Shown here one piece after another: positions 1 to 12,500 of a stretch of 64,000 bases of DNA. A program made the position numbers and the translations under genes. Position 1 is the stretch's first letter. The number at the start of each line of letters is the position of its first letter. The notes under the pieces were generated by a model. That model did no database searches, was not told the DNA's origin, and saw nothing but the letters and a program-made list of their open reading frames with translations. This stretch comes from Siphonodentalium dalli (Eukaryota; Mollusca; Scaphopoda; Gadilida; Siphonodentaliidae), in contig CP136066.1 in assembly GCA_032622095.1 (NCBI GenBank), positions 227,546,961 through 227,610,960 of the forward strand, given 5' to 3'.

Positions 1-185
1 TTAGTGATGCTAGCCCACTTTGCAGGATAGTGTCACTAAAGTCACCCTCTGGAGGACTTAATTCCGCAAATGACAGACACACTATCACACTATTTCAAGG
101 CTTGATTGTATAATACATTGTGTTGCTTGAGGCCATGCACATACAATGTAGGAATAGGCACACTATTTGCAGGCTTTCTCATTTG
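1..185. repeat. Dispersed repeat family D, copy 1 (partial)
   Basis: This stretch carries the words GTGATGCTAGCC, GTGTCACTAAA and TCACCCTCT, followed by a CAAATGACAG-type segment. The same ordered words recur near 13838-14165, 17318-17535 and 26496-26935, so this is a dispersed non-coding repeat cut by the window edge. No long ORF or termini are visible. The family is not identified. Confidence 0.6.
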
Positions 186-1830
186 GTGATTGTGGTTCAG
201 ATTTGTTCAATCAGGGTCACCAGGTCAAGTAGGTGCAAGGCCAGCTACCGGTACATTACTCTTTCTGTACATACCGGTAGTAATTCATGATGTGTCTTAT
301 ATGCAAGAATCAAATGGCCTATTTTGCTTATTATACCCCCTTTTAAAAAAAAGGGGGTATACTGTTTTGCACCTGTCCGTCCGTCCGCCCATCCGTCCGG
401 TGTCCGTTCATGTCATAACTTGAACAGTAGTGCTCGGATGTCAATGAAATTGTGTATGGCTGTTCATTACTATGAGGGCATTCAATAGATGGTTACATCG
501 TTTTGTTCGGATTTTCCATTCTAGAGTTATTCATCTTTGTTTATCTTGAAATGTTGGATTTTTGGTCTGTCTGGTGTCTGTTCATGTCATAAATTCAACA
601 GTTGTGCTGGGATCTCAAAGAAATTTGGTTTGGATGTTCATTACTATGAAGACATTAAAAAGAGGGTTCCATCGTTTTGTTCTGATTTTCCATTCTGGTG
701 TTATTCATCTTTGTTTATCTGAAAATGTTGGATTTTTGGTCCCTCTGGTGTCTGTTCATGTCGTAACTTCAACAGTTGTGCTGGCATCTCAATGAAATTT
801 GGCATGAATGTTCACTACTGTGAGGACATTAAAAAGAGGTTTCCATTGTTTTGTTCGAATTTTCCATTGTAGAGTTATACATCTTTGTTTTTCTGGAAAT
901 GTTGGCTTTTTGGTCCGTCTGGTGTCTGTTCATGTCTTAACTTCAACAGTTGTGCTGTGATCTCAATGAAATTTGGTATGGATGTTCACTACTATGAAGA
1001 CATTGAATAGAGTGTTCCATTGTTCTGTTTCGCTTCTGTTCGGTTTTCCATTCTAGAGTTATTCATCGTTGTTTATCTGGAAATGTTGGTTGTTTGGTTC
1101 ATCCAATGTCTGTTCAGCTCATAACTTGAACAGTAATGCTCGGATCTCAATGAAACTTTGTATGGATGTTCACCACTATGAGGACATTTAATGGCACATT
1201 CAAATGCTTATTTTGTTTGTATTCTATAGTTACTCATCTTTGTTTATATGAAAATGCTGGTATTTGGGTCCATCTGTCTGAGTATAGCCCCCATAAGTTA
1301 TAGATATGCCCACACGAGGCGGTATGCCACGAGGGGTATGCACCGGACGACAGTCCATCTCTTGTATTCGGTATGTAATTGCCTTGGGTAACAGATTTGT
1401 GAAAATGGGATCACAAAGTCAAATAAGAGCAGAGCCAGAGACTTACGGTAACTATTTCACTACATAGTAATTTTTTAAATAAGTTTGCAAGAACTAGTTG
1501 GCTTATTTAGCAAGGAATGTTCTTCCTTAACTGCAATTCAAATAGGGGCCAAACAAAGGACAGTTTACCTCTTAATATGCTTCCTTCACAAGGACCATCA
1601 GGTCTATTTTACTGATATGTATCATATGTATGAAGGGTTCTTTGTTGGTGTCTGGGATTCAAATTTATTCAGATGGGATCACCACGTTAAATATGGTCGG
1701 ACCAGGGACATAACTATATGTCTATAGTAATTCTTAAAATGTCTTCCCAAGAGAGGTTGGGCTATTTAGCTTACATATAGTATGGAGCAATCAGGAGGTT
1801 CCTTAAGTGACTGAGATTCAGATTTGTTAA
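186..1830 (+). repeat. Degenerate tandem repeat interrupted by a nested element
   Basis: Units containing GATTCAGATTTGTT, GGGATCAC and GGCTATTTAGC-like words occur at about 186-329, 1375-1530, 1600-1770 and 1795 onward. The series is split by the element at 330-1364, which therefore inserted later. The 80-residue ORF at 1485-1727 falls inside these units and shows no domain, so I regard it as spurious. Confidence 0.5.
330..1364 (+). mobile_element. Tandem-core element with ACGG-type tract (pearl/Helentron-like), copy A
   Basis: The left end is a palindrome, TATACCCCC then A/T-rich then GGGGGTATA. It is followed by a CCGTCCGTCC microsatellite and about five degenerate 174-184-bp units, each starting near GTTCATGTCATAACTTCAAC (about 402, 578, 753, 927 and 1111). 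The right end reads GACAGTCCATCTCTTG. A reverse-complement copy with the same two ends lies at 18809-19327 but has only about two core units. Ends plus a variable tandem core plus an ACGG tract is the layout known for bivalve pearl-type non-autonomous Helentrons. No coding capacity or target duplication is visible. Confidence 0.65.
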
Positions 1831-2439
1831 AATGAGGTCAATTTGTCAAGAAATTGTGGGGCATTGGGGAGTTGAACCAGATTATACCGTTTCGATATGT
1901 AGTTCTTTGGTTTTAGACTTTCCAAACTTAAGGTACGAAACTAGACAATTGGTTTTCGTTATGTTGTGTGCCTTATAAAGGGAAACATGTGGTTAACACT
2001 TTTGTGTCTAATACAATCATTGAAATACGAAATTCATTAATTTTATTAAAACATCAACATTGGAACCACCTGACTGATTAATCTGACATACATGTATTTT
2101 GTTTTGGGTCCATGGATAATTGGGCTTCAAACATGTCTAAATGGTTTTGGAAAAAGGCGCTTGTGAGATTTGATTTTTCCAACAATTGAGAAAGTTTGAG
2201 GTGTCAGTTGTGAAATTTCAACCTAAGACTTAGGAGTCTGTAGCCCGGTCAAAGAGGACTTGTTGAGCTGGATGAGGAGGTGATCACAAGTGTACAGTTG
2301 GTTTTTTCAAGGTGGATTTTCACCAATATAGATATGTGAAGTCTCTCTATGCTCCACATATCCTCTTTAGAGCTATTTCTTTTAAAGTGATCACGAAAAG
2401 ATCTGACTTGTAGTCTCCAGTCCCAGTCTGATAACGCTT

Positions 2440-2800
2440 TGCAGTCTGGTGAGCGACCCACAGTCATTGACTGTCTTGTTGATGAAAACATGGCTGCCGG
2501 CAACCATCTTGAATTTTGCTCTTTCCATGACTGAAGCTGTGGCACACCCTACAGACAATATCCCTAACCTGATTGTAATATGTATCTTTTTGGTGACCAC
2601 TAGATGGGAGCCATTAATTTTTTTCTGAATTTCGTTAAGACATGACCACCAGCAACCATCTTGGAATTTACTCTTCGCCAAACTTCATATGGATCTTCGA
2701 GGTGACCCCTGGATAGGATCTATTGATTTTTCCGATTTTTGTTAAAAAACATGGCTGCCAGCAACCATCTTGGATTTTATTGCACACCCAATGGTTTGTT
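2440..2800 (+). repeat. Degenerate tandem repeat with AACATGGCTGCC / CAACCATCTTG units
   Basis: The words AACATGGCTGCC and GCAACCATCTTG recur at about 2487, 2648 (as GACCACCAGCAACC) and 2750. Related words (AAGATGGC, GGCCATGTTTT, CTCCCATCTAGA) occur near 51660-51850 and 55530-55780. The region is a decayed tandem-core repeat. Predicted ORFs across it are repeat translations. Confidence 0.45.
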
Positions 2801-3102
2801 TGTGCGAAATACAGCAAATTACAGAATTGAAATGTTCAATAAAAAAATGTGTAGTGTTCTTGAACAATTATTGGTGAAATGTTGGAAAATAGTTCTTGAA
2901 CAATACAAACTATTACGTCAACAACGTCACTGGCGACGTCAACTTTAACAGAACATGTCTTTTCTAAATTATGGAGTATGGTCTACATTAAGCCCATGTT
3001 TGTTCAATTAAATACAACAATATATACTTGAACGGTAGTATTTTACAAGCTGCAATCTTCAGAGTGTGCAATAAACATAGAACAACACAGTTGTGTGAAT
3101 AT

Positions 3103-3496
3103 GTTACTCTTGAGTGCCTAACAAAAGTGCAGGGTGGAATAATAGTACAGGTTGGAAAATGTCGCGTAACTGAATAATACAAGGGCGGAATAAACGTACA
3201 GACTGGAAATATTAGTACCATACATCCCCACAAAACCAACCATCTGACTGGTTTACTGATGCCATGTGACAAAGTTTTGTTGGATAGCCAGGTCTGTGAA
3301 TCTGCAGTGTGCTGATAACTGTTTGTCAACAATCGGAGTTCATTTCTTTATGAATAACACGATTTAAAATTTGTGAATTATTTCTTTTGGTTAATTTAAT
3401 AAACGTACAGAGCCAAATAACTATCATACAGGTGGGAATTTTACCTCGATTTTAATAATCATACATGTCTGTTTATTAGGCACCCAAGAGTAACGT
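3103..3496. mobile_element. MITE with terminal inverted repeat GTTACTCTTGRGTGCCTAA
   Basis: GTTACTCTTGAGTGCCTAA at the left end is matched by the reverse complement of TTAGGCACCCAAGAGTAAC at the right end. The inside contains repeated GGAATAA-N-GTACAG-N-TGGAAA blocks. The element is about 394 bp and has no coding capacity. Target duplication is unclear, so the superfamily is not assigned. Confidence 0.6.
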
Positions 3497-3588
3497 TATT
3501 GCACTCGTTTGTTGTGCTACAAGGTAAAACTCGAACCTCCTATTCTCGTTTAACCATCTCCTCACAACAAACTTGTGCAATAACGTTA
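3491..3588. repeat. Hairpin (inverted repeat TAACGTTATTGCACTC)
   Basis: TAACGTTATTGCACTCGTTT on the left pairs with a segment ending GTGCAATAACGTTA on the right, and GTTTGTTGTG pairs with CACAACAAAC. The stem is about 25 bp with a loop of about 45 bases. It abuts the preceding MITE and may be a second small foldback. Confidence 0.55.
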
Positions 3589-4048
3589 ACTAGATCACGC
3601 ACTTGTGTCGTTCTATCTATTTACTGTTTGCATCCTTTGGTACAAACATATGGAACTTTGGGGTGACCCAGCCGTCTTAATTCAGATTGTTTGGCTTTGG
3701 TAATCCGAAACGGCAATAGTATGCCATGGCCCGGTTTGCTTCATTTATGAAGGCTGGTGACCTACAGCGTACATGCAGACGGGATCTGATTTCCGAAATT
3801 GTTCACAAAACATGGGTTTCAGCCGTCATCAAGATTGGATTTCAGATTTTAATCCATTAACAAACCCTGCAGCCCACAATTATTGGTGAAATGTTGGAAA
3901 ATTCCATGCTTGGCATTTTGAACCTTTACAGGCATGTTTATTAGGATCACCTCTAGATGGGGAAGTAAATGTAAAATTATCAATGATTCTCGACTCTAAT
4001 TCTACTACTAGTAGGTCATGAATTGAATTACATACCGTACATGTATAT

Positions 4049-4193
4049 GAACAGAACTTGGTTGAAATGCTAATGTGTGGCGAGTCACACTCGTCTTCGA
4101 GCTATGCATGGTTCCATTAATGGTTTGTATTGTGCAGAAGTGAAATCCGCTCGAATACCTCCACTTCAGTATATTTTACACCAGGTTCTATTC
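4049..4193. mobile_element. Small MITE (AACAGAACTTGG ... CCAGGTTCTATT), copy 1
   Basis: About 145 bp with inverted ends (AACAGAACYTGG and CCAGGTTCT). Inside are GTGGCGAGTCA, CGAGCTA and GGTTTGTATTGTG. A reverse-complement copy with the same internal words lies at 49943-50092. Non-coding. Confidence 0.6.
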
Positions 4194-4516
4194 ATGAACG
4201 GTTTTCAATGGAAATTTACATAACCATTTTTGGGTTAAGTAATTTTGGTCTAATGTATTACGATTTGAGGTACATGTAACAAGTTTAACCGTCAAAAATT
4301 GATATCCTGTAACCCGAGCCCCAAAAACTCATCAAGGATGGTGGTATAAAAAGTCTATTAATTTATTATGCCGGATTTGTATATATTATATTTATTTTAT
4401 ATACTAGTACAGGTAATACGCAATGTGTATATATTTAGCAACATATTAGTCTATTATATTCTTTGCTTCTACTCTCAAATAGCGGGGTCGTTCTATATGC
4501 CTAGCATATTATCATA

Positions 4517-5338
4517 TTATCTTGGACGATCATATATCTGTGTGACTGGCATGGCAACGACTGGAAACACAAATTGGCAGGTAACTGGGACATGATTTGA
4601 TGTATTCCGTGCGTCGTCATCAATAATTGAACACGCCTGAACGACACGCTCAAGACATTTTGGTAATATTATGTGGTCTATCACAGTAGGTGCGGCGACA
4701 AGGGCAAATAGGTAGAATGTAAATTTTAGACCAGCACATGTCGGCAGGCATGTCGTTGCAACATTTTCCGTACGAGTTAAGAAATCGTCCAGTAATTTCG
4801 TGCGCTCTTTGTGTCCAGTTGGTGTATTATTTTCGCGAAATTTTCCAAGGTGGGTGTTAAAGTCTCCCATCACAACCACTGGATTTTGTTCATGCAAAGC
4901 TGAAATGTGGTCATCAAGTACTGTTAAATGTTCTTTGAATATCTTATCGCCGTGATTGGTATTTGAAAGGTACAATTGAAGGAAGTTGATGCACACCGAC
5001 AAAGATAGTCGCACCTGTACACCAACAATCTACTTTACTGGAATGTCTAGCATGGTACACATTCTTGATAAGTCTTTGTTAATAAACAATGCAACCCCGT
5101 CCCTGGTAAATTCTGCTCCCGAGCTAGTCCTAATGGTTCGACCTGATTTAGCCAGTGCGATATAATCCCTACTCAAGGAATCAAGAACATCAATTCCTTC
5201 TGCATTAAGCCAGTGTTCACATATACCAATGATATGATATTTTCGTGTGTTTAAAAGGTCAATTAGGTACGGTTTGGAAGTATTAAATCACGTAGCGTTC
5301 CATGTCATAATGTGTATGTGCATGTCAGCCATTGTTAA
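4517..5338 (-). pseudogene. Non-LTR retrotransposon APE-type endonuclease (EEP) fragment, inactivated
   Basis: Read 5'->3' on the minus strand, the translation starts after the ORF1 remnant with IHIMTWNAT. It continues with the EEP-family signature ICEHWL and a GVALFINKD strand. The distal part (4517-5014, 165 codons open) has the metal-binding MGDFNTHLG block, VIDHIILP and TSNHVPVTC. EEP enzymes nick target DNA during target-primed reverse transcription. This copy is dead: there is an in-frame TGA right after MTWNAT and a TAG near 5034, and the conserved SDH triad near the end reads SNH, losing the catalytic Asp. No reverse transcriptase motifs follow below 4517, where the DNA becomes AT-rich non-coding sequence. 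Confidence 0.75.
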
Positions 5339-5339
5339 C

Positions 5340-8116
5340 ATCATTAGACGGCGGATCGCGGCGCCAGGGTCGGAATATGATGTGACTGGGCCAGAAACCA
5401 TCACAGTACATTTATTTTGCATCCTTTGCATCAACGACAATTCTAGCCGACTGCGTACCTCTGGATGAACTCGAGGTTTAGTCTAACGAACGTTGGCGTC
5501 ACTCCCCTGTCCTCAAGGTGGGACCAAATATCATTATCCTTTGTTTTCAAAGACACTCGCCCAACAAAGAACATTTTCCTACGATCCGACGAACAGCAAC
5601 AACACCTAAGAACCCAATATTTGAACTGTCGTCTTGGTCTGGATCTTATTCGTCTGGATGGGTAGTTTTCGCACCCGTTCTGTTTTATGATTTTGTTGCG
5701 TTCGCAGGGGTGATTCAGTGATAACGATATACGATTTACATAGCTCATATCGGTATGCGCATGGGACGTCGTGATATGCTCGAAATTCACATTGTCAGAG
5801 TTTTTGTCATCAGAGATTTCAGTGTCCCTGTCCATCTGCTTTAATGTGTCGGCATGAATAGGCGACATGGTGATGTCAGGCTATTTTGGTTTAGCTTTCA
5901 TATTTAGAAGGTCCATTAGCGGGTGAGTCGGGGTTGACGAAGCTGGCTTCGTCTCACATGTGTATGGCTTTGAACCATGCGTGTGCTTATCGACACATGA
6001 CCGTGTGTCGGATACACTGTCTTTCTCACATGTCACATCCGAGTGATTATTGTGACGGTGTGGATACTGTTGTTGCCATTTTCTGGGGGGATGTGTATTC
6101 AGTAGGTACCTGAGTATATGTCACATTCAAACGGCTATTCGGTCCATATGGTATGGGATTATAGTGGTATTGATTCACTGTTGGGACATCGGTGCTGCAG
6201 GTAACCAAGAAGTCCGAGTGAAACTTGAACTTGGTTCGTATGTTTCGTGAATGTTCGCATGTGAGTTGGTCGCATGGATGTGGGCGCTGTGATTGTCCAG
6301 GCCATACTGTGGTCTTTGTGCATAGGGACTGATAATAATCGGTGGAGCTTGTCGTATCTGATGTTGTACCATCGGTTGTTGTGGTCCAGACATGTCTGGT
6401 GGTCGGCTTTCAGTGTCGATTGGTCGTTTGAATGAATTCTCAATTGAATTTGCAAAGGCTGGTTCTTGTTGTGACAAGGATGTCAGATGCGTACGGATAT
6501 GATCACCAGTCATGCTAACAACTCGGCTCGTGTAAGCATGCTTATCCCTTTGCGATGTGCATAGGAATCTATCAGGGTCCATTAGGGTCGAGTCAGACAA
6601 AGTCTGCGATTCCAGGGCTCTCACATCCGCGTGGTCGGATTTCTCACGGGATACCGTATTTGTTTCAAATGTATGTGTATTTTCATTGGATGGAGCGTTG
6701 GGGTCCCACTGGTGATTTGAACTAACGAACGATGAGTCTCTGGTAGCTGGTTCGTTAGTTGGTGGGTTTTTCAATTCATTGATCTCCGGAATAAGCGATT
6801 TCTTGTTACATGCATCCAATTTTGTGCCAGTACTAGGAACATCGCTGCTCACACTTGCATGGTTGTCAGTGCCATGCGTTTGCTGTCTGTGCTTAGCGTC
6901 TGCTATATCAGTAATATGCTCATTTAATGACGCACATAAACGGTTTGCATGTGTTGAATCGTTCGAAAGCACCTGATGTTTTGTGACCGGGGCTGTATTG
7001 AATTTCATATTCACAAATCCGCGCAATTGTACGAGCTCCAATGTCATATTGGCAGCGAACAACTCGAATACCTTATTCATGGGTTTCTCCACATTGTCCG
7101 TGAATACTTTCGTGGCGTGGTTCAGATCAGCACAATTGTTTGTGACAGAGCTGAGTTTGCTTTTTAGGGAATCGGGTTTCAGAGTAGTCTTCGACAAATT
7201 TCTTCATTCTACTATCAACATCTCTGACGAACTCGTCGTGTGTTTCTTTATTCAGTCTGATATCCTCTTTTGCGAGTTTCATTTGACTTTTTATATTGTC
7301 AATGCTCATGCACCTGTCATCTTGGACACGCTGAAACGCAGCATCTAATTCCGTGTGACATCTTGAAAGCTCACCCAGATGTGTCGAATGAGATGAACAC
7401 AAACGTGAAGTCTTGTCGACGGACATTTTTATTTCGACCACTTCTTTTGATAATGCTTCTCGTTCAGACCGTACAGATGCGACTTCGTTTTTAAGCCTCG
7501 ATAGCTCATTCTCGTACAATTCAGACAACGAATTCATGTGAGCTTTGATAACAGTAATTTCAGTTAGTGCATTGCTAGTTTGTTCACGGGCACACATAGT
7601 AGCGCACGGGCACATTGTGGCTTCTGGCAATTTGTCATTTGAATCACTTTTGTGTCGTGTGTTCCTTAATGCATCGCGAACATCGCTGTCTAAAGGTCCA
7701 CCGAACGCAACTTGTAATAGACTATAAATATCTATTGCCAGCTTTGTCGCAATGGGAACACCAGTACCTATTTGGTATCGGTGCTTTAATTCTTGTCCTT
7801 GCAGAGAGTTTGAAGTTTCGGCTGCGAGACTGAAGATCTCACGGCGCAGTTCCTCAAGCTTAGATTGCTCAGAAACAATTTCAATTAATCTGGGAATGAA
7901 TAAGTTTCTCGGGAATGATGCGATCGTGTCCCACGCGTGTGGACCATCAGTTGAGAGCTGCTTGAATGGGTCTAAACTACCATCATTTGGATTTTTGTGC
8001 CGGTCTGCAGACACACAGTTCGTTATATTCATATCACTGGTTGATAAATGTACACTTCTATTTTGGAAAATAGTCAAAGTGAGGCCATCGGGGGTTGAAA
8101 CCACTTCTTCATCCAT
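5340..8116 (-). pseudogene. Non-LTR retrotransposon ORF1 (coiled-coil, RRM-like C-terminus), frameshifted
   Basis: The ORF starts with ATG at 8116 (MDEEVVSTPDG). About 300 residues follow, with long charged heptad stretches rich in E, K and L that predict coiled coil (roughly residues 180-310). A frameshift near 7130-7190 moves to a second frame, open to 6175, that is rich in S, T, N, H and Q. Two further frame changes cross 5870-6175. The last segment (5443-5868) includes KMFFVGRVSLKTKDNDIW, which resembles an RRM-like fold. After another shift near 5455 the sequence reads ARIVVDAKDA then CDGFWPSHIIFRPWRRDP. Joined order and position before the endonuclease fit an ORF1 protein. At least four breaks make it non-functional. 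The exact clade cannot be set without the reverse transcriptase. Confidence 0.6.
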
Positions 8117-8640
8117 GACTTCTGATTATAGGTGTAAACCAGTAACTGCATGCAAATCTAGTGCATGTTCACAGGCTGTGTCCACGTTGGTGTGTCAATG
8201 TGTGTTTCTTCTAACTGCGACCTAGTACAACTCAGTCATAGTTGATAATTATCATGGTATAATATGTGAAGTATGTGAAGTGTGATGTGCGTAAATTAAA
8301 CTTGATTTAAAATAGTTGATGATCAGTAATCACTCACCTTGGAAAATGGCCAGCGACTGCGAACAAGAAGCGTCGTGTCACGTGACTCAATTCGGAAACA
8401 CACGATTTATACCGACGACTACCGAGAATTTCTTAACATTTGCGGTAACGTCCAAGTGAGACTGATGGACAATCCATCGATGGACATATTTGCCGATGGG
8501 AAAAACCTTGGGGGGTTCGTTCTCAATTAATGAAAATTTAACCTCACAAAGACGTTTTATACCATTTTAGATATAACGTTTTGTGGGGTTAACCCCACAG
8601 TCCGAAATATCGTCACAAGTAAATGGCAGTACATGAAACT
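8117..8640. other. Non-coding stretch upstream of the ORF1 remnant
   Basis: This is the likely 5' flank or 5' UTR side of the minus-strand retroelement. A 63-codon plus-strand ORF (8339-8530) shows no domain. A palindrome GTGGGGTTAACCCCAC lies near 8583. No promoter can be assigned with confidence. Confidence 0.4.
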
Positions 8641-8654
8641 AACCCCACGAGGTA

Positions 8655-8761
8655 CCTCTCCTAAGAACGGACGAACGGACGATAGACCGACGGACTATGG
8701 ACGGACGACGGACGAGGAGTGATGTCTATAGCTCCACCGGAGACTTCGTCTCAGGTGAGCT
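8655..8761 (+). repeat. ACGG-type microsatellite plus terminal hairpin
   Basis: A run of ACGGACGA/ACGGACT-type tetranucleotides (8656-8715) is followed at 8730-8761 by a hairpin, AGCTCCACCGGAGAC then TTC then GTCTCAGGTGAGCT. An ACGG tract ending in a hairpin resembles the 3' end of Helentron-like non-autonomous elements. The rest of that element was not delimited. Confidence 0.5.
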
Positions 8762-9187
8762 CAAAAGTCTATAATATCTTCATCATTTTCTAACCCGTGA
8801 CATACTAACCGTATGAACACAAAATTTTCAATCTTAACCCTTAATAATCAGTTACAACGTGTAATATTGTATAACTAGGGGGTTGCCCATCACAAAATGA
8901 CGGGTATACAAATGTTCTTTGTTACTTTCTAGTGTCCACGGTCACTTTATTTCACTAAAAACTGTATTTCTACACACACAACCCACATATGCATATGCAC
9001 ATATTGAACGAAATTATTATTTTAAATATTACTACATACTAACTAAAACATACACAATTCAGGAGCGACTCAATTAAACGACAAAGGGAGCTTGTGGCAC
9101 ATTTTGACTGTATTTACTACCCACCTCCACCTCTCCCCAACCCACATATGCATACACATATGCAACGCGACAATCAAGATATTTTAC

Positions 9188-9193
9188 TTTATT
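9188..9193 (-). promoter_or_regulatory. Candidate poly(A) signal of the NAA80 gene
   Basis: TTTATT on the plus strand reads AATAAA on the minus strand, about 150 bases downstream of the stop codon at 9344. The region is AT-rich, so chance occurrence is likely and the call is weak. Confidence 0.3.
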
Positions 9194-9343
9194 AGTATAT
9201 ATACTAACTGAACCAGGCTTCATTTCTGGAGCCATTATTTGGGTTTAATAAATATATATATATATACATGTATTCCAGATGATAGACCCTAAATTAATGA
9301 CAAGATCTAATTAGACCCCTGATCACCATAATAAAATAAAATT

Positions 9344-9580
9344 TTAACAAGAGATATTTTTCCTCATCCACGACACCTTACTGGGGTCAAATCGGTTTAC
9401 AATACTGCATTCATTGCCCGGGGTTGCACATCTGAATGGAGGCGAAGGTGGCGGCGGAGCAGGTGGAGGTGGCACTGGTGATGATGGAGCACAACTGTCG
9501 GTGTTTTTTTGTGGCACAGTTGAGGTTTTCTGTTTTTTCTGGCCAGTTTCACCAAGGTCGAGACCAAACATCTTCTCAAT
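9344..9580 (-). CDS. naa80: NAA80 exon 5 (terminal; proline-rich, stop)
   Basis: The acceptor TTATTTATAG precedes ATT GAG AAG ATG, in phase 0 with exon 4. The exon encodes residues 145-222, including PVPPPPAPPPPSPP and the end SWMRKNISC followed by TAA. An internal GTAAGG just before SKVSWM could act as an alternative donor. A WMRK-type C-terminal strand is expected for the family, so reading through to the stop is preferred. Confidence 0.75.
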   Translation of the reverse strand: MEKMFGLDLGETGQKKQKTSTVPQKNTDSCAPSSPVPPPPAPPPPSPPFRCATPGNECSIVNRFDPSKVSWMRKNISC

Positions 9581-12500
9581 CTATAAATAATCAGTTTTTA
9601 TTTATAAAAATAGAAACCAAACCAAATTTCTTTATTTCAGTTAAAGGTACTCAATCCGATCAGATGGTCCCCATATCATCAAGATACAACAACAACATTT
9701 CTTCAAAATACGCTTTAGTTATCAGAATTTATTTATTGCAACAAAATAATTCTAACCACTGTCAACTAGGCTATCAAATTAATATTTATTTGGCTTCGAC
9801 GGTAAAATATATTTGATTCAAGTCCAGGAACCATCAAAGCTCAAAGTGATCAGATATCAATTTTTTCAGTTTGTTATTTCTCGAGATGTTAAGTTATTTG
9901 TGGCGCAGAAACACACCGTCAAACAGACGGTCTCGGTCAAAACTGCCGATGAAGATGGTTTACTCTAAAAACGAGTAGTAATACGGCAAAATTTTGTGAA
10001 TAACATATTGATAATACGGCCATATTTCGTTAAACAAAACGGTTGATAAATAACCCATTTTGGAAAAATTGATACCAAAGTTTACAGTGGTTGGCACTAT
10101 TTTGTTGCAGTTAATCGATTCTGATAACTAAATCATATTTTGAAGAAATGTTAATGTGGTTGTATCTTGATGATATGGTGATCCTCTGATTAGATTGAGT
10201 ACCTTTAACTTTAATAGCAGTCAGAATCAGCCGATATTTGGGTAATCGTTATAAAATCGTTATAAAATCGGCATCGGCAAAAAAATCCAGCAGTATCTAT
10301 AGTAATACTAATTATCAAAATAAATTAAATGTCTTTGGCATATGATTTATTCAACTTGTTTCAATTAAGCAAGAAAACAGCGAAATGGATGATCAAATTA
10401 AAGATGCATTATCCGAATTAACGCTCCTAAATTACTTATTCTTTGGCTTCGGGATAAAACATATTTGATTTGAGTCGAGGACCACACCCATCACAACTCA
10501 AAGTGATCAGATATTGATTTTGGAAAACTAAAGTGTATTTCGAAGAAATGTTGTTGTTCTATCTTGATATGGGGACCGTCTGATCAGATTGCGTACCTGT
10601 AACAGTTGTTTAGATGTTATAAGTTGGAGTTCAGTCAGCCTAAGGGGGACCTGACATTAAGAAGAAATGTTGTTGTTCTATCTTGATGATATGTGGACCG
10701 TCTGAAATAGATTGCGTACCTTTAACAGTTGTTTAGCTGTTATAAGTTGGAATTCAGTTAGCCTAAGGGGGACCTGATATCAAGAAGAAATGTTGTTGTT
10801 CTATCTTGATGACATGTAGACCGTCTGATCAGATTGCGTACCTTTAACAGTTGTTTAGCTGTTATAAGTTGGAGTTCAGTTAGCCCAAGGGGGACCTGCT
10901 ATCAAAAAGAAGAAAACGACAGGCCGATCACGATCCCTTGACAACAGTAAATTACTATGATCAGAATCATAAATTAGAGTTTTGATCTTTAATTAAAGTG
11001 TATACTGTTATGTACTAGTATAGACATATGTACATAATAACACAAATTATTGGAACTTATGGGTCAAAAAGGGAGACTCGCATATATAATGAATGCATTG
11101 GCACAGGATATGTAATGCTGCACCAGCACAGCATTGGATTAAATGTGAAATAGTGACCCAGACATGGAATACTTGGGTTAATAAAATTCAATTTAAGGAT
11201 AATTTATCAAATTCTACCAACAACACAGTCATAAAGATAAGCCACCTCACTGCTGATAATTACTATAACTTATGTAGCAGAGCTGTCAACTAATCACTGG
11301 TTTTTGTTTATGCTGAACCTTGGAATCTCTATTAAACCTATTACATTGATAATGACCTCAGACCATCTGTAGAGTGATATCCGTACTCAGCTGTCCAATG
11401 CAGCAGATATTGTGTAGTCTACTGTTAATAGCATGGGTATTGTTGAAACATTTTTGTTTAATTTAGATACCATAGCTTTCTTTAACTGCACATTGGCATA
11501 AGAGACATCAGAAAACGATATAGCCATATGATTAGCCAAAGTAGTACAAAGGCATTGGATGGAATTGGTGAATTGGATTTAATATCGTTCCAAACAAATG
11601 TACCAGTATGTAACACACTTAAGCAAGGAGTTCAATCTGAATTAAAAAAAAAATTTGTTGTTGTTAAAGGTACTCAATCCGATTACACGCTCCTAAATTA
11701 CTATTTCTTTCGCTTCATGTGTAAACATATTTGATTCGAGTCGAGGAACCCACCCATCAAAGCTCAGAGTGATCAGATATAGATTTTTGTAGTTTTTTAT
11801 TTCTCGAGATGTGTAATAATATGTGGCCCAGAAACACGTGGTCAAACGGAGGGTCTCGGACAAAATTGCGGATGAAGATAACTCTAAATCAAGTGGTAAT
11901 ACGGTCAAATTTCGTAATATGGCCATATATTGTTGAACAAAATATTGATAAATAACAAGTTTTGGGAAATTTAATACCATAGTTGACAGTGTTTAGCATT
12001 ATTTTGTTGCAATAAATCGATTCTGATAACTAAAGGATATCTTGAAGACATGTTGTTGTGGTTGTATATTGATGATATGGGGACTGTCTGATAATATTTA
12101 GTTCCTTTAATTATTTTAAAATATATATATTTTGTTATATATATTTTTTTTTGCTTAAATTGAGCAAGGAAATCAACCTAATTTTGTTTTAAGAGTGAAT
12201 ATTTTTTCGAAATAGGGCCATAACTCTGTAAAAAAAAAACTTGGATCAAACCCATATTCGAACTCGATCTGTATTTTGGGCTGAGAAACTCATATCGATT
12301 GGAGGGAAAGTTATCGCATTATGTGTAAAGTGTCTACACACGGCTGGATAGACAGATAAACTGATGAATGGTGAGTGGTCAATCCGGACGTCGACAGTAT
12401 GTATACCATACTATGGTACGAGTACACATTAACATAATTTGTAAATAAGCCTGTCTGGAAAACACTAACTTACCATGTGCTCAGGAATCTTACAACATGT

